A stretch of 64,000 nucleotides of DNA from Sulfurimonas sp. (GCF_028694605.1 NZ_JAQVKP010000001.1:186001-250000); one strand, 5' to 3'. Positions 27,471-34,673 are shown, counted from the stretch's first letter. Numbers and translations: made by a program. Notes: generated by a model not told the origin, from the letters alone.

Positions 27471-27489
27471 ACATACGAACAAACTTTAG
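27386..27489 (+). promoter_or_regulatory. Mutually exclusive hairpins over a short leader-like ORF
   Basis: AACTACCCCTT (27386-27396) pairs perfectly with AAGGGGTAGTT (27437-27447). The same central strand can instead pair with AACTACCC (27461-27468). AAGGGG lies 5 nt before an ATG at 27448 opening a 13-codon ORF (MSISELPAHTNKL, to 27489). So a ribosome-binding-site-like element is masked in one fold. Whether the short ORF is translated is unknown. Confidence 0.35.
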
Positions 27490-27551
27490 AGGGTTTAAAA
27501 AAGAAAAAGATTGAAAAATAGAACATAACGAGATAAAAAAGATGGTTGAAA

Positions 27552-28556
27552 CTATCTATATTTCTTATCTATTTTTTCAAAATTCATAAGAAAATATGAA
27601 TCAAACATCTCATCACTCCAACCATCATGTGCATATTGGTAATCAATACTATTATTTTTATACTCGTATGGTATATTTATTTTTTGTAGCTCAAGTTGTA
27701 AATTATCATATTCATATTTTATATCTTTTAATCTTAGACTAAAAAACCAATAGTCTAATTTGTCAATATTTATGTCTTTTAAAGCAACAAAAGCTATAAG
27801 ATATGAATAATACATGCTTAAAATGTTATTTTCGTTTCTTTTGCAAAGCAGATTTCTATAAAACATATCTCTTTTTTTGCAGTTTTCACTATTTTTACAT
27901 TTATTAAATATGTTAAAAACAGAAAATTCTACGCCACTGTTAAATATAAATGTACATTTAAACGGTAGTTGTGTCCAAATTGCAAATTTAGCTACACTAA
28001 AGCTTTCGATAAATTCAGTTGTTTTTTTTTCAATTTTTTCATACTTAAAATTTTCTATGTCTTGCAAAAAATTAAAAACTTTTACAAATTCGTCTTTAAA
28101 GAATATTGGTTCTCTCCATTTAACAGGATTATTACATATATTATGTAAGACCTCAAATATTATTTTTTGAGAGTTTATATCATCAATACTTAATGCATCT
28201 AGGATAATTATTTTAAGTAATATTTGAATTTGATTACATTTTTCTATCTCATATTTAATATCGTTATGAATTTTATATCTTGTGTTGAGCTCTTCTGTTT
28301 TTTGTACCGCCTCATCAAGACTTTGAAGACGGGAAGTTTTAACAACTATATCAATATGATTGTTTTTAATATACTCTAATTTTAGATTTAAAAATGAATG
28401 TAGAAGATTGTCCATATTTGTTAGATTGTTTTTATACCAGCTCTCTATTTGATTAATATCGATAAAAATGGGAAATATATTATCTTTTAATTGATAATAA
28501 TTATTTTGAACCCCTATTTGTTGATTGCCGCTGCCATATTGATTAAAATTACTCAT
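27552..28556 (-). CDS. Unknown protein with N-terminal GSGNQQIG motif
   Basis: 334 residues, AT-rich coding sequence, no recognised domain. The N-terminus (FNQYGSGNQQIGVQNNYY) carries a motif also present in the neighbouring repressor-like protein; the underlying 20 bp are identical in both genes (28517-28536 and 28755-28774). The rest looks alpha-helical with a few cysteines (KCKNSENCKKRD) and no membrane segment. It starts 7 nt after the repressor stop, so the two form an operon on the minus strand, convergent with the structured RNA. The short Gln/Asn/Gly motif resembles self-assembling signalling motifs of the RHIM/amyloid kind; this is an inference. Confidence 0.7.
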   Translation of the reverse strand: MSNFNQYGSGNQQIGVQNNYYQLKDNIFPIFIDINQIESWYKNNLTNMDNLLHSFLNLKLEYIKNNHIDIVVKTSRLQSLDEAVQKTEELNTRYKIHNDIKYEIEKCNQIQILLKIIILDALSIDDINSQKIIFEVLHNICNNPVKWREPIFFKDEFVKVFNFLQDIENFKYEKIEKKTTEFIESFSVAKFAIWTQLPFKCTFIFNSGVEFSVFNIFNKCKNSENCKKRDMFYRNLLCKRNENNILSMYYSYLIAFVALKDINIDKLDYWFFSLRLKDIKYEYDNLQLELQKINIPYEYKNNSIDYQYAHDGWSDEMFDSYFLMNFEKIDKKYR

Positions 28557-28563
28557 GCATATT

Positions 28564-28986
28564 TTATAAAGTAGGCAGTGTAGATATTAACTTAGTAAGC
28601 TCTTGTTTAAGCTCTTGTTTTTTATTTAATGCGTTTGCGACACTATTTAAAGCCTCTACGAGTTTTAAAATATCCTCATCTATTTTTGCAGGGTTTGCAG
28701 GGGTAGTGCCAAAATTATTAATATTGCTACTATCACGATTATTTTGCGTGCCAATTTGTTGATTGCCGCTGCCACGTTGAGTAAAAGAAGTATTTACACC
28801 CCCAAATATCTCACTATATATACCTAATTCTCGACACTTTGATGCGATTGCCTTGATGTAATTATTTTTTTTCCACTGGCTAATGGCTGGTTGTGATGTG
28901 TTGATTTCTTTTGCGAGCTCACTAATAGTAAATACATTATAGTAACTCATTAGTTTTTCAATTAACAATTCAGCTTCATTTTTCAA
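28564..28986 (-). CDS. CI-type helix-turn-helix regulator with GSGNQQIG linker
   Basis: 140 residues starting at a TTG with AAAGGA upstream. The N-terminal ~60 residues match the bacteriophage CI repressor HTH type (LMSYYNVFTISELAKEI, NTSQPAISQWKKNNYI). A flexible Gln/Asn/Ser-rich linker follows with RGSGNQQIGTQNN, then a C-terminal coiled-coil-like helix (DILKLVEALNSVANALNKK). There is no LexA-type peptidase domain. It is divergent from the repeat copy at 29008-29129, whose dyads are candidate operators, and operonic with the 334-residue protein. Confidence 0.75.
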   Translation of the reverse strand: MKNEAELLIEKLMSYYNVFTISELAKEINTSQPAISQWKKNNYIKAIASKCRELGIYSEIFGGVNTSFTQRGSGNQQIGTQNNRDSSNINNFGTTPANPAKIDEDILKLVEALNSVANALNKKQELKQELTKLISTLPTL

Positions 28987-29007
28987 TCATAATCCTTTAT
29001 AATTTGT

Positions 29008-29129
29008 AATAATCAATATATAATCAAATAATAAGTATCTTAAGCCTTTTGTAAGTTATAAAGGATTATAATTACATTATATCAATTATGTAAAGGTTAT
29101 AAAATAATGAATAGTATAACACATAATAT
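29008..29129 (+). repeat. 122-bp direct repeat, copy B
   Basis: It differs from copy A (26037-26158) at four positions. It lies between the divergent CI-type gene and the HTH gene at 29169 and includes the start of a 21-codon ORF. It marks the right edge of the cargo block. Confidence 0.92.
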
Positions 29130-29172
29130 TGAAGAGATAGATAAAAATTACAACACAAAGGATAAAAAATGA
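29107..29172 (+). CDS. 21-codon leader ORF, possibly a gene remnant
   Basis: It begins MNSITHN, like the 104-residue protein at 26136, then continues IEEIDKNYNTKDKK and stops in an ATGA overlap with the next gene. It may be the original leader into which the cargo was inserted, or a translational-coupling peptide. There is no independent evidence that it is a functional product. Confidence 0.4.
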   Translation: MNSITHNIEEIDKNYNTKDKK

Positions 29173-29438
29173 AAATTGACGATGAAACACACATTAAGCT
29201 GATGATTAATGAGATTAATAATCTTGACCCAAAATATAAAAAACTAATTGCACTGAATCAGAAGCAAACCGCAAATGCGATAGGAGTGAGCAGCTCAACC
29301 ATGGAAAGCTGGCGAAGAGAGGCGGTAGGGCCCGAGTACAAAAAAATGGACCTGGGTAAAAAAGGCAGAGTTCTTTATTCAAAAATCGCAGTCGCAGCAT
29401 GGATGGTCAATGGAAGCGGCACGATTAAAACAGCGTAG
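29169..29438 (+). CDS. Small helix-turn-helix protein
   Basis: 89 residues with a MerR/excisionase-like HTH: KQTANAIGVSSSTMESWRREAVGPEYKKM followed by GRVLYSKIAVAAWM, which fits the HTH_17 pattern of recognition helix and wing. It may be a recombination directionality factor or a regulator of the downstream mobilization genes. Its start overlaps the 21-codon ORF stop by ATGA. Confidence 0.6.
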   Translation: MKIDDETHIKLMINEINNLDPKYKKLIALNQKQTANAIGVSSSTMESWRREAVGPEYKKMDLGKKGRVLYSKIAVAAWMVNGSGTIKTA

Positions 29439-29500
29439 CAATATCGCTACGCATTGACGCCCCTACTAAATCTTCAATAAAGCCCTATTTTTAGGGTTTT
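29433..29500 (+). terminator. Tandem hairpins ending in a T run
   Basis: GCGTAGC-N6-GCTACGC (29433-29452) overlaps the stop codon. It is followed by CCCTA-N4-TAGGG (29483-29496) and TTTTAT, a good intrinsic terminator ending the HTH transcript. Confidence 0.6.
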
Positions 29501-29662
29501 ATCGAGGATTAAAAACCTAGTTACTTGAAATTGATCACAAAGACAGCAGCAGCAGAGCCTAATAACCCCATTAAGTCATATTTATATGTGATGAGCATGG
29601 TAAAAAGGGGGTGAGCATGTCGTGATCGCAACCTAACCAAAAAATTAAATTAAATTTGATTT

Positions 29663-29702
29663 TGCATTTATTACGGTGTTTCCTAAGGAAACAGTAAATG
29701 CA
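29663..29702. repeat. Bipartite palindrome upstream of the mobilization block
   Basis: TGCATTTA (29663-29670) pairs with TAAATGCA (29695-29702), enclosing TGTTTCCT-A-AGGAAACA (29677-29693). It lies 29 nt before the first gene of the partition/mobilization operon. It could be an operator for the DNA-binding proteins encoded next or a centromere-like site for the ParA-type ATPase. The rest of the gap 29501-29662 shows only a GCAGCAGCAG run and nothing I can name. Confidence 0.45.
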
Positions 29703-29730
29703 GTACAAAATTTAACAGAAAGGTAAAAAA

Positions 29731-30507
29731 ATGAAAGAAGTTGACTGGGATGCCTCCGACGAGGGCGTGGTTGATTTTGAAAATTTAGAAAAATCAGAGA
29801 AAAATATACCCTTTAAAAAAGAGCCTACCACTGCAAAACCTAAAACAGGTTTTAACATAAATTTTAGAGATTTAGAGGATGTCGTATCGGCACTCACCGC
29901 GGCGGAAATGCAGCTGCAAAATAATATAACCGAGCTTAAAAAGCTTGATAATCTAGCCTCACGAGCCAAAGTAATTGAAAGCTTAGATACCTCTAAAATT
30001 TTGGAGCAAATCGAAAAACTCGGCTTTACACAAATTGCGCGAAAAATTACGGACAGCTTAAAAGCAGAACTTGAGACACAAAAAAAAGAGATATACACGA
30101 GTTCATCGGCGCTTGAGACGGCGGCAAAAGATATAAGTGTAAAAGCCGAAAACTTACGAATTGTCGCGGATGGCTTCAAAAATTTGGACAACATGCAGGA
30201 CGATCTCCAAGAGTTCACAAAAAGCGTAAAAAAATGGCGAAACAAAAGCATGTTTATAGCGATTGGTTTATCCCTATTTTTTGGGATTGCGAGCGGTACG
30301 ATAGTAAGTAATATTAATACTATTTTATCGCCCGAGAGCATACAAAACGCGCAAATTCTTAAGTCGAAATTTGGTGAAATTGTCGCTTTGCGCGACGAGC
30401 AAAACCCAAAACTGTATTACCTTGCAATCCCCGAACATAAAAAAATCAAGGAAGTTGTAAGTTTTGTGCAAGACGAAACCAGATACATAAAAATCGAGGC
30501 AAAATAA
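29731..30507 (+). CDS. Coiled-coil membrane protein of the mobilization block
   Basis: 258 residues, family unknown. An acidic N-terminus is followed by a long coiled coil (about 55-170) and one membrane helix near 175-195 (MFIAIGLSLFFGIASGTIV), then a ~60-residue C-terminal domain. The layout resembles membrane-anchored accessory proteins of mobilization systems. It begins an apparently continuous run of plus-strand genes with gaps of a few bases, followed 1 nt later by a small basic protein and then by a ParA-like ATPase. Confidence 0.6.
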   Translation: MKEVDWDASDEGVVDFENLEKSEKNIPFKKEPTTAKPKTGFNINFRDLEDVVSALTAAEMQLQNNITELKKLDNLASRAKVIESLDTSKILEQIEKLGFTQIARKITDSLKAELETQKKEIYTSSSALETAAKDISVKAENLRIVADGFKNLDNMQDDLQEFTKSVKKWRNKSMFIAIGLSLFFGIASGTIVSNINTILSPESIQNAQILKSKFGEIVALRDEQNPKLYYLAIPEHKKIKEVVSFVQDETRYIKIEAK

Positions 30508-30508
30508 A

Positions 30509-30835
30509 ATGAAACCACTTGAAAAATTTAAGGCGCAAAGCCCACCAAAACGGCGAGTTTCACGCTTAAAAAAATTTGAAACAGAGATATTTGAGTTGTA
30601 CGCCGATGGCTATCAGGTCGAGCAAATCCAAGAGTTTTTAGCTGCAAACGGTGTAAAAATAAGCGTGCGAGCAATCAATAAGTTTAAACAAAACTTAAGC
30701 ATAAAATCAAATTCCTCCTTAAAAACCTCGGGCGGCACTGCCGCCCCCGCAAAAAATACCAAAAAAACAGTTGAGGAGCTTAAAAACTCCCCCGATACAA
30801 ATATAGCTACCAAGCTATTTTTACAAAACCTATAA
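30509..30835 (+). CDS. Small basic DNA-binding-like protein
   Basis: 108 residues with a basic N-terminus (KAQSPPKRRVSRLKKF) and a likely helix-turn-helix (EIFELYADGYQVEQIQEFL, then VRAINKFKQNL). Plasmid operons such as stbABC of R388 place a small DNA-binding protein before a ParA-like StbB next to oriT; this gene sits in that place. I infer a centromere- or oriT-binding role, not seen directly. Confidence 0.55.
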   Translation: MKPLEKFKAQSPPKRRVSRLKKFETEIFELYADGYQVEQIQEFLAANGVKISVRAINKFKQNLSIKSNSSLKTSGGTAAPAKNTKKTVEELKNSPDTNIATKLFLQNL

Positions 30836-30851
30836 AAATAAGGATAACTAA

Positions 30852-31622
30852 ATGTTAAGTAATTATGACCTAATTGCAGTAGTAGGCTTAAAAGGCGGCT
30901 GCGGCAAAACAAATACATCATGGCATGTACTCCCTGCGGTTTTGCAAAACCAAAACCAAGAGTTTAAAATTTTTGAGATTGACGATAACAACAGTAGCTA
31001 CTACTTTGTTAACTCAAACTTAATAACCGCCAACAAATGTCAAACTGTAAAAACAAACGATAAAAATATCGTTGCTCAAATTGTCGTCGATACAATCGCC
31101 GGCGACCAAAAAATCATAATTGACGGTGGCGGCGGGAACGATAGCCGCAAGGCTATTGAGCTTATAAAAGCCGTGGGCGAGGATGTCCGCAAGCTTTGGC
31201 TTATACCGTTTGATCGCAATATCGACAATTTTAAAAGTGCAATTGAGACATCCGAGCTAATCGGCGACCCTCAAAACACGGTCTTTGTGCTTAACGGCTA
31301 CACCGCCGATAAATCAGAGTTTGACTGGTTTTACTCTAAAAAAATTGATAACTATGTCGAGGTGCCTTACAGTGATCTTTTTCACTTTTCGCAGGAGCAA
31401 AAATTAACGATTTACGACCTCTCTCAAGTCTCAAAATCAATCCCAAAAAGTGAAATAAAACAAATCTTAAAAGGTAAGTTTTCAAAAGATGGGATACTTG
31501 ATCAAGACAAGTTTATATCCAAATTCAACGAGTACCTCAAAAGCGAAAAAGCCGCGGAGCTGCTAAATGAGATTTTTGACAATTTTGCTCAAAAAAAGAG
31601 CCAAAATCGCAAAAAGAACTGA
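30852..31622 (+). CDS. ParA/StbB-like P-loop ATPase
   Basis: 256 residues with the deviant Walker A motif GLKGGCGKT (residues 12-20) typical of ParA/MinD ATPases, a Walker-B-like IIIDGGGG and EIDDNNSS. No DNA-binding N-terminal domain is present, as in StbB/MobD of mobilizable plasmids. It should take part in segregation or in positioning DNA for transfer. It follows the two accessory proteins and precedes the candidate oriT and the relaxase, an order resembling the stb-oriT-trw region of R388. Confidence 0.8.
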   Translation: MLSNYDLIAVVGLKGGCGKTNTSWHVLPAVLQNQNQEFKIFEIDDNNSSYYFVNSNLITANKCQTVKTNDKNIVAQIVVDTIAGDQKIIIDGGGGNDSRKAIELIKAVGEDVRKLWLIPFDRNIDNFKSAIETSELIGDPQNTVFVLNGYTADKSEFDWFYSKKIDNYVEVPYSDLFHFSQEQKLTIYDLSQVSKSIPKSEIKQILKGKFSKDGILDQDKFISKFNEYLKSEKAAELLNEIFDNFAQKKSQNRKKN

Positions 31623-31682
31623 AAAAGAACAAGACGGTACTCAAAAGGTACCGAAAGAGAACAACTATGTTGTTGCACCAAT

Positions 31683-31737
31683 GCCACTTTTGTTTTTTCA
31701 AAAAAAAAGTGGCGTGCTTGGGTGTAGTTTGGGTGTA
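31683..31737 (+). other. Candidate oriT
   Basis: A 9-bp perfect stem (GCCACTTTT 31683-31691, AAAAGTGGC 31705-31713) is followed by two direct copies of TTGGGTGTA (31718-31726, 31729-31737) with 11-bp period. It lies between the ParA-like gene and the relaxase. MobF-type origins have a hairpin just upstream of nic, and GGGTGT recalls the F-type nic region. A second hairpin CGGTAC-N7-GTACCG lies just upstream, near 31634. Confidence 0.5.
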
Positions 31738-31762
31738 AAAATAAAAAAAATGGGAGAGAAAC

Positions 31763-32032
31763 ATGAAAATTTACAAAGCGACAAAAAGTCATTTACATTT
31801 TAAAAAAGGTGATTATGTGGTACTTATTAGTAGTGAGGTTGTACCTACCCATACTAATTTTACTAATAATTCAAAAAAATCAATCTCTGTAAAAGTTGAT
31901 ATTTTCAACAAAAACCGTAAAAAATATGATGGTTTCAAACACGATATAAATCCAACTAAACTTAAAGAGATGATGGATTGTTTAGAGTTAAGTAGTTTAC
32001 AAAAAGAGGATTTGTATGTTGACGGTTCGTAA
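31763..32032 (+). CDS. Small protein of unknown function before the relaxase
   Basis: 89 residues, basic N-terminal half (KIYKATKSHLHFKKGDYVVLIS) predicted beta-rich and an acidic helical end. GGGAGAG lies 5 nt before the ATG, a strong ribosome-binding site. Its end overlaps the relaxase start by 17 nt, so relaxase translation is probably coupled to it. It is not recognised; it may be a relaxosome accessory protein. Confidence 0.6.
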   Translation: MKIYKATKSHLHFKKGDYVVLISSEVVPTHTNFTNNSKKSISVKVDIFNKNRKKYDGFKHDINPTKLKEMMDCLELSSLQKEDLYVDGS

Positions 32033-33560
32033 GTTATCAATGAAGCAAGCGGCGACATACTATTCCAAGGATAACTACTATACCCAACAAATTGGGGAGT
32101 ATTACGGTAAGCTTAAGGATGGTTTAAGTTTAAATGACCTAACTCATGAGAGTTTTATTCAAATCTTACAAGGCATCCACCCGACCACGGGTGAGAGCCT
32201 AATCGCTTCAAAAAAAGGCAAAGAGGCGGCGGTGCCAGCCTATGATTTTACTTTTTCGCCCTCAAAAAGTGTAAGTATCGCCTACGAGGCGGCACTTGCT
32301 AAAGGCGATACCACCCTTGCTAATGCAATGGAGATGGCACATAACAACGCCGTAAATACGGCTCTGTCTCACATCGAGTCAGAGCATATAAAAACAAGGG
32401 TTCAGACAAAAGGTAAGCGGCAAAGTATCAATACACGTAATATGATCGCGGCAAAATTTCAGCATGATATAAATCGTTCGCTTGAGCCACAGCTTCATAC
32501 TCACTCTGTAATTTTCAATTTTACAAAATCGGCGGACGGCAAATATCGAAGTCTTGACGGTTCCCATCTGCTCCAAAAAGGGCAAGCCGCCTTATCACAA
32601 AGTGTCGGGCAGTTCTACCGCGAAGCCCTTAAAAATGAGTTGCAAAAGGCGGGTTTTGAAATTAGAGATGTCGATAAATCTAAAAGTTTTTTCGAGCTTA
32701 AAAATGTCGACGATAACCTTATCCAAGCTTTTTCAAGCCGCACTATTGCGATTAAAGCCAAAGTTGAAGAGCTAAAAAAAGAGCATCCTCATTTGAGTAA
32801 ATCACAGCTAAGTTTGCGCGCATTTTTCAACACACGCCAGACAAAAAAAGAGGTAAATCGAGATGAAGTTCGTCATAAAAATGTTGAGCTTATGTCAAAA
32901 CATGTAAATCTTGACAAGCTTTTATCCTCTTTACAACCCAAAAAATCAGCTCGAAAAGAGCAAATCCAAGAGCCTAAAATCGAACAAGCCGAGCTTAAAA
33001 AAATCATTAATGAGGCAAAAAGCGAGATACAAAACAAAAAGCACCGCACACCTCTTAATGTAACCATTAAGGCGGCGGCAAAAATAGATACTCCAATATC
33101 TATTACAACCCTTTTTAATCAAGTCAAAAATGAGGAGGTACGACAACAAAAGCAATTAAATACGATGCACGAGGTGCTTTTAAATAGCCTCAAATCCACA
33201 AAATTAGACACTCAAAAACTATTTGAGAGTCTCAAAACACCAAATATAAAAATTCAAATCGAGGAGAAATACGAAAATGCCCGAGGAACAAATAACCGAG
33301 ATAGATTTATTACTAGTTATCGTGACAGCACAGCAGAGCTTGAGCGAGCAAAACAAGCTAATTTTAGAGATGTTGCAGACCTTACTACCGTCGCCGAGCG
33401 AGGAGAGCCAAGAGCCGAGTTTGAAAGATCTCATGATGTTGATGCTAGAGCAGCAAGAGGTGATAATTCAAATGCTGTCACAATCAGCGACATCAGAAGA
33501 GCCGAGGAGCTTCACAGAGCAAGGTACGGACAAAACCAAAACAAAGGAGTCGAAAGATGA
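32016..33560 (+). CDS. MobF-family relaxase without helicase domain
   Basis: 514 residues. The N-terminal ~300 match the TrwC/TraI relaxase domain: tyrosine pairs at 15-16 and 21-22, the DFTFSPSKSVSIAY segment, and the metal-binding histidines 150, 161 and 163 in FQHDINRSLEPQLHTHSV. It should nick oriT and carry the strand covalently. Known TrwC/TraI proteins run to ~970-1750 residues with a RecD-like helicase; here only a charged low-complexity C-terminus follows, so strand unwinding must come from another protein. The last 285 nt also encode a 95-residue ORF in another frame. Confidence 0.92.
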   Translation: MLTVRKLSMKQAATYYSKDNYYTQQIGEYYGKLKDGLSLNDLTHESFIQILQGIHPTTGESLIASKKGKEAAVPAYDFTFSPSKSVSIAYEAALAKGDTTLANAMEMAHNNAVNTALSHIESEHIKTRVQTKGKRQSINTRNMIAAKFQHDINRSLEPQLHTHSVIFNFTKSADGKYRSLDGSHLLQKGQAALSQSVGQFYREALKNELQKAGFEIRDVDKSKSFFELKNVDDNLIQAFSSRTIAIKAKVEELKKEHPHLSKSQLSLRAFFNTRQTKKEVNRDEVRHKNVELMSKHVNLDKLLSSLQPKKSARKEQIQEPKIEQAELKKIINEAKSEIQNKKHRTPLNVTIKAAAKIDTPISITTLFNQVKNEEVRQQKQLNTMHEVLLNSLKSTKLDTQKLFESLKTPNIKIQIEEKYENARGTNNRDRFITSYRDSTAELERAKQANFRDVADLTTVAERGEPRAEFERSHDVDARAARGDNSNAVTISDIRRAEELHRARYGQNQNKGVER

Positions 33561-33564
33561 GTGA
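33277..33564 (+). CDS. Overlapping 95-codon ORF within the relaxase 3' end
   Basis: An ATG at 33277 preceded by GAGGAG opens a frame with protein-like composition: hydrophobic helices (LLLVIVTAQQSL; LMMLMLEQQEVIIQML) and an acidic start. It covers the low-complexity, charged end of the relaxase and stops 4 nt after it. The two frames cannot both be freely selected, and the bland relaxase tail suggests this one may be the selected frame. It could be a coiled-coil mobilization accessory. Confidence 0.5.
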   Translation: MPEEQITEIDLLLVIVTAQQSLSEQNKLILEMLQTLLPSPSEESQEPSLKDLMMLMLEQQEVIIQMLSQSATSEEPRSFTEQGTDKTKTKESKDE

Positions 33565-33808
33565 AAATTCAAATTTACAAGTAATACATGAGTTGAGCGA
33601 GGCAATTCGAGAGTTAAACCCCGACCGTGTAGCGTGGGTGTTTAAGTGGCAAATCATAGATTTACGCCAAAAAGCCCAAGTACTTTTAGAGTCAGTTTCA
33701 AGACTTGAAGCCAACGAAAAAGAAGCGGCAATTACCGCAGCACAAGCGTTTTTGACTGAAATACAACCAGTCGTTCAAGAGTTAAACAATCAAAAAATAG
33801 GAGCTTAA
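33557..33808 (+). CDS. Small helical protein of unknown function
   Basis: 83 residues, nearly all predicted helix (LQVIHELSEAIRELNPD; QKAQVLLESVSRLEANEKEAA). The start overlaps the relaxase stop by 4 nt (ATGA), which indicates coupled translation. Not recognised; probably part of the mobilization set. Confidence 0.55.
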   Translation: MSENSNLQVIHELSEAIRELNPDRVAWVFKWQIIDLRQKAQVLLESVSRLEANEKEAAITAAQAFLTEIQPVVQELNNQKIGA

Positions 33809-33811
33809 AAA

Positions 33812-34099
33812 ATGCCGACACTATGCCCAATTTGCCAAAAAGGCACACTTCGCAGCAGCAAATATTCTCAAAATGTTTATTGTTCGGAAATAGAATATGA
33901 CGTGCTGCCAGGCGCCGATTATCCTCAAAGCGTCGGCTGCGATTTTGATTTTGATTTTGGCCGATCAAAATCAGAATTTGGAGTGGAGTTAACTACGGCG
34001 GATGTTAAAACACTGATCGGCGGAGGTGAAATCGCTTTGCCTGATGGCGACACATTAATTTTCGACCCCGCAAAACGTCTTATGCGAAAATCAAACTAA
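33812..34099 (+). CDS. Small zinc-ribbon protein
   Basis: 95 residues with CPICQKGTLR then VYCSE and a later GC, a layout like a C-terminal zinc ribbon of DNA topoisomerase I; the acidic FDFDFG stretch follows. An AGGAG site precedes the ATG. It may bind single-stranded DNA during transfer, which is inference from the fold type. Confidence 0.55.
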   Translation: MPTLCPICQKGTLRSSKYSQNVYCSEIEYDVLPGADYPQSVGCDFDFDFGRSKSEFGVELTTADVKTLIGGGEIALPDGDTLIFDPAKRLMRKSN

Positions 34100-34111
34100 A
34101 AGGATCTAAGT

Positions 34112-34380
34112 ATGAGCAAAAAAAAATACACAACTTTGACGAAATAACCAAAGGCGCACTTGCAGTTCTAATATCTCAAATGCAACCAAAACAAAAAGAG
34201 GGTTTTACAGTTGCTCAAGCCGCTCAAATGTTAGGCATAAGTGTTGCAAAACTCTCTCAAATGAGACACAATAAAAAAGGACCTCAATTCTATCGTGAGG
34301 ACGGAAAAATCCTATATACACCATCAAGCATAAGGGTTTTTATCTCTCAAACCAATGTAAAAAATAGGATAAAAAAATGA
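34112..34380 (+). pseudogene. HTH_17-type protein interrupted at an A9 tract
   Basis: An ATG at 34112 with AAAGGA upstream reads MSKKKYTTLTK and stops. One extra A in the nine-A run at 34118-34126 would join it to the frame reading IHNFDEITKGALAVLISQ and then the HTH segment EGFTVAQAAQMLGISVAKLSQMR with wing KILYTPSSIRVFI. In the sequence as given, only the shorter 66-residue version from the ATG at 34180 has an uninterrupted frame. The break could be a sequence error, phase variation or a slippage site. The domain is excisionase/MerR-like. Confidence 0.6.
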
Positions 34381-34538
34381 AGCTACTATCTAGTTTTATC
34401 TTCATCCATCTAAAAATGTTTTTTTGGTATTTTTTAGGTGCAACGATTGTAGGTTTTACTGCTTCAACCATCGTAAAAATTCACGATGCAGGCATATCGT
34501 TTACGACACTATTGCCATTTTCGCAATTCTTTAAATAA
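34377..34538 (+). CDS. 53-residue single-span membrane protein
   Basis: It starts in an ATGA overlap with the stop of the HTH gene. MKLLSSFIFIHLKMFF is followed by the hydrophobic stretch FFWYFLGATIVGFTASTIV and a short tail. No family is recognised. Its coupled start and clear membrane helix argue that it is real. Confidence 0.5.
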   Translation: MKLLSSFIFIHLKMFFWYFLGATIVGFTASTIVKIHDAGISFTTLLPFSQFFK

Positions 34539-34549
34539 GGGTAAAAGAG

Positions 34550-34669
34550 GTGCAAAATCTTAAAAATGAAGTAAACCCGACAATCAGTCAAGAGGTGCGG
34601 TTACAAAGTACTACTTTAGTACCTATTACACCGTCAATAAATCAAATTTCAATACCAAATCAGGAGTAA
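34550..34669 (+). CDS. Possible 39-residue peptide
   Basis: A GTG with AAAAGAGG partly overlapping it opens 39 codons (VQNLKNEVNPTISQE...) that end in CAGGAGTAA, which is the ribosome-binding site of the next gene. Evidence is position only; it may just be leader sequence. Confidence 0.25.
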   Translation: MQNLKNEVNPTISQEVRLQSTTLVPITPSINQISIPNQE

Positions 34670-34673
34670 TAAA

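Noticed and set aside
29712-30341. A 209-codon minus-strand ORF
   Set aside because: Serine/phenylalanine-rich shadow of the coiled-coil protein gene on the plus strand; no ribosome-binding site or family.
31567-31803. A 78-codon ORF crossing the end of the ParA-like gene and the candidate oriT
   Set aside because: It overlaps the ParA-like gene in another frame, has low-complexity lysine-rich sequence and covers the hairpin and repeats better explained as oriT.
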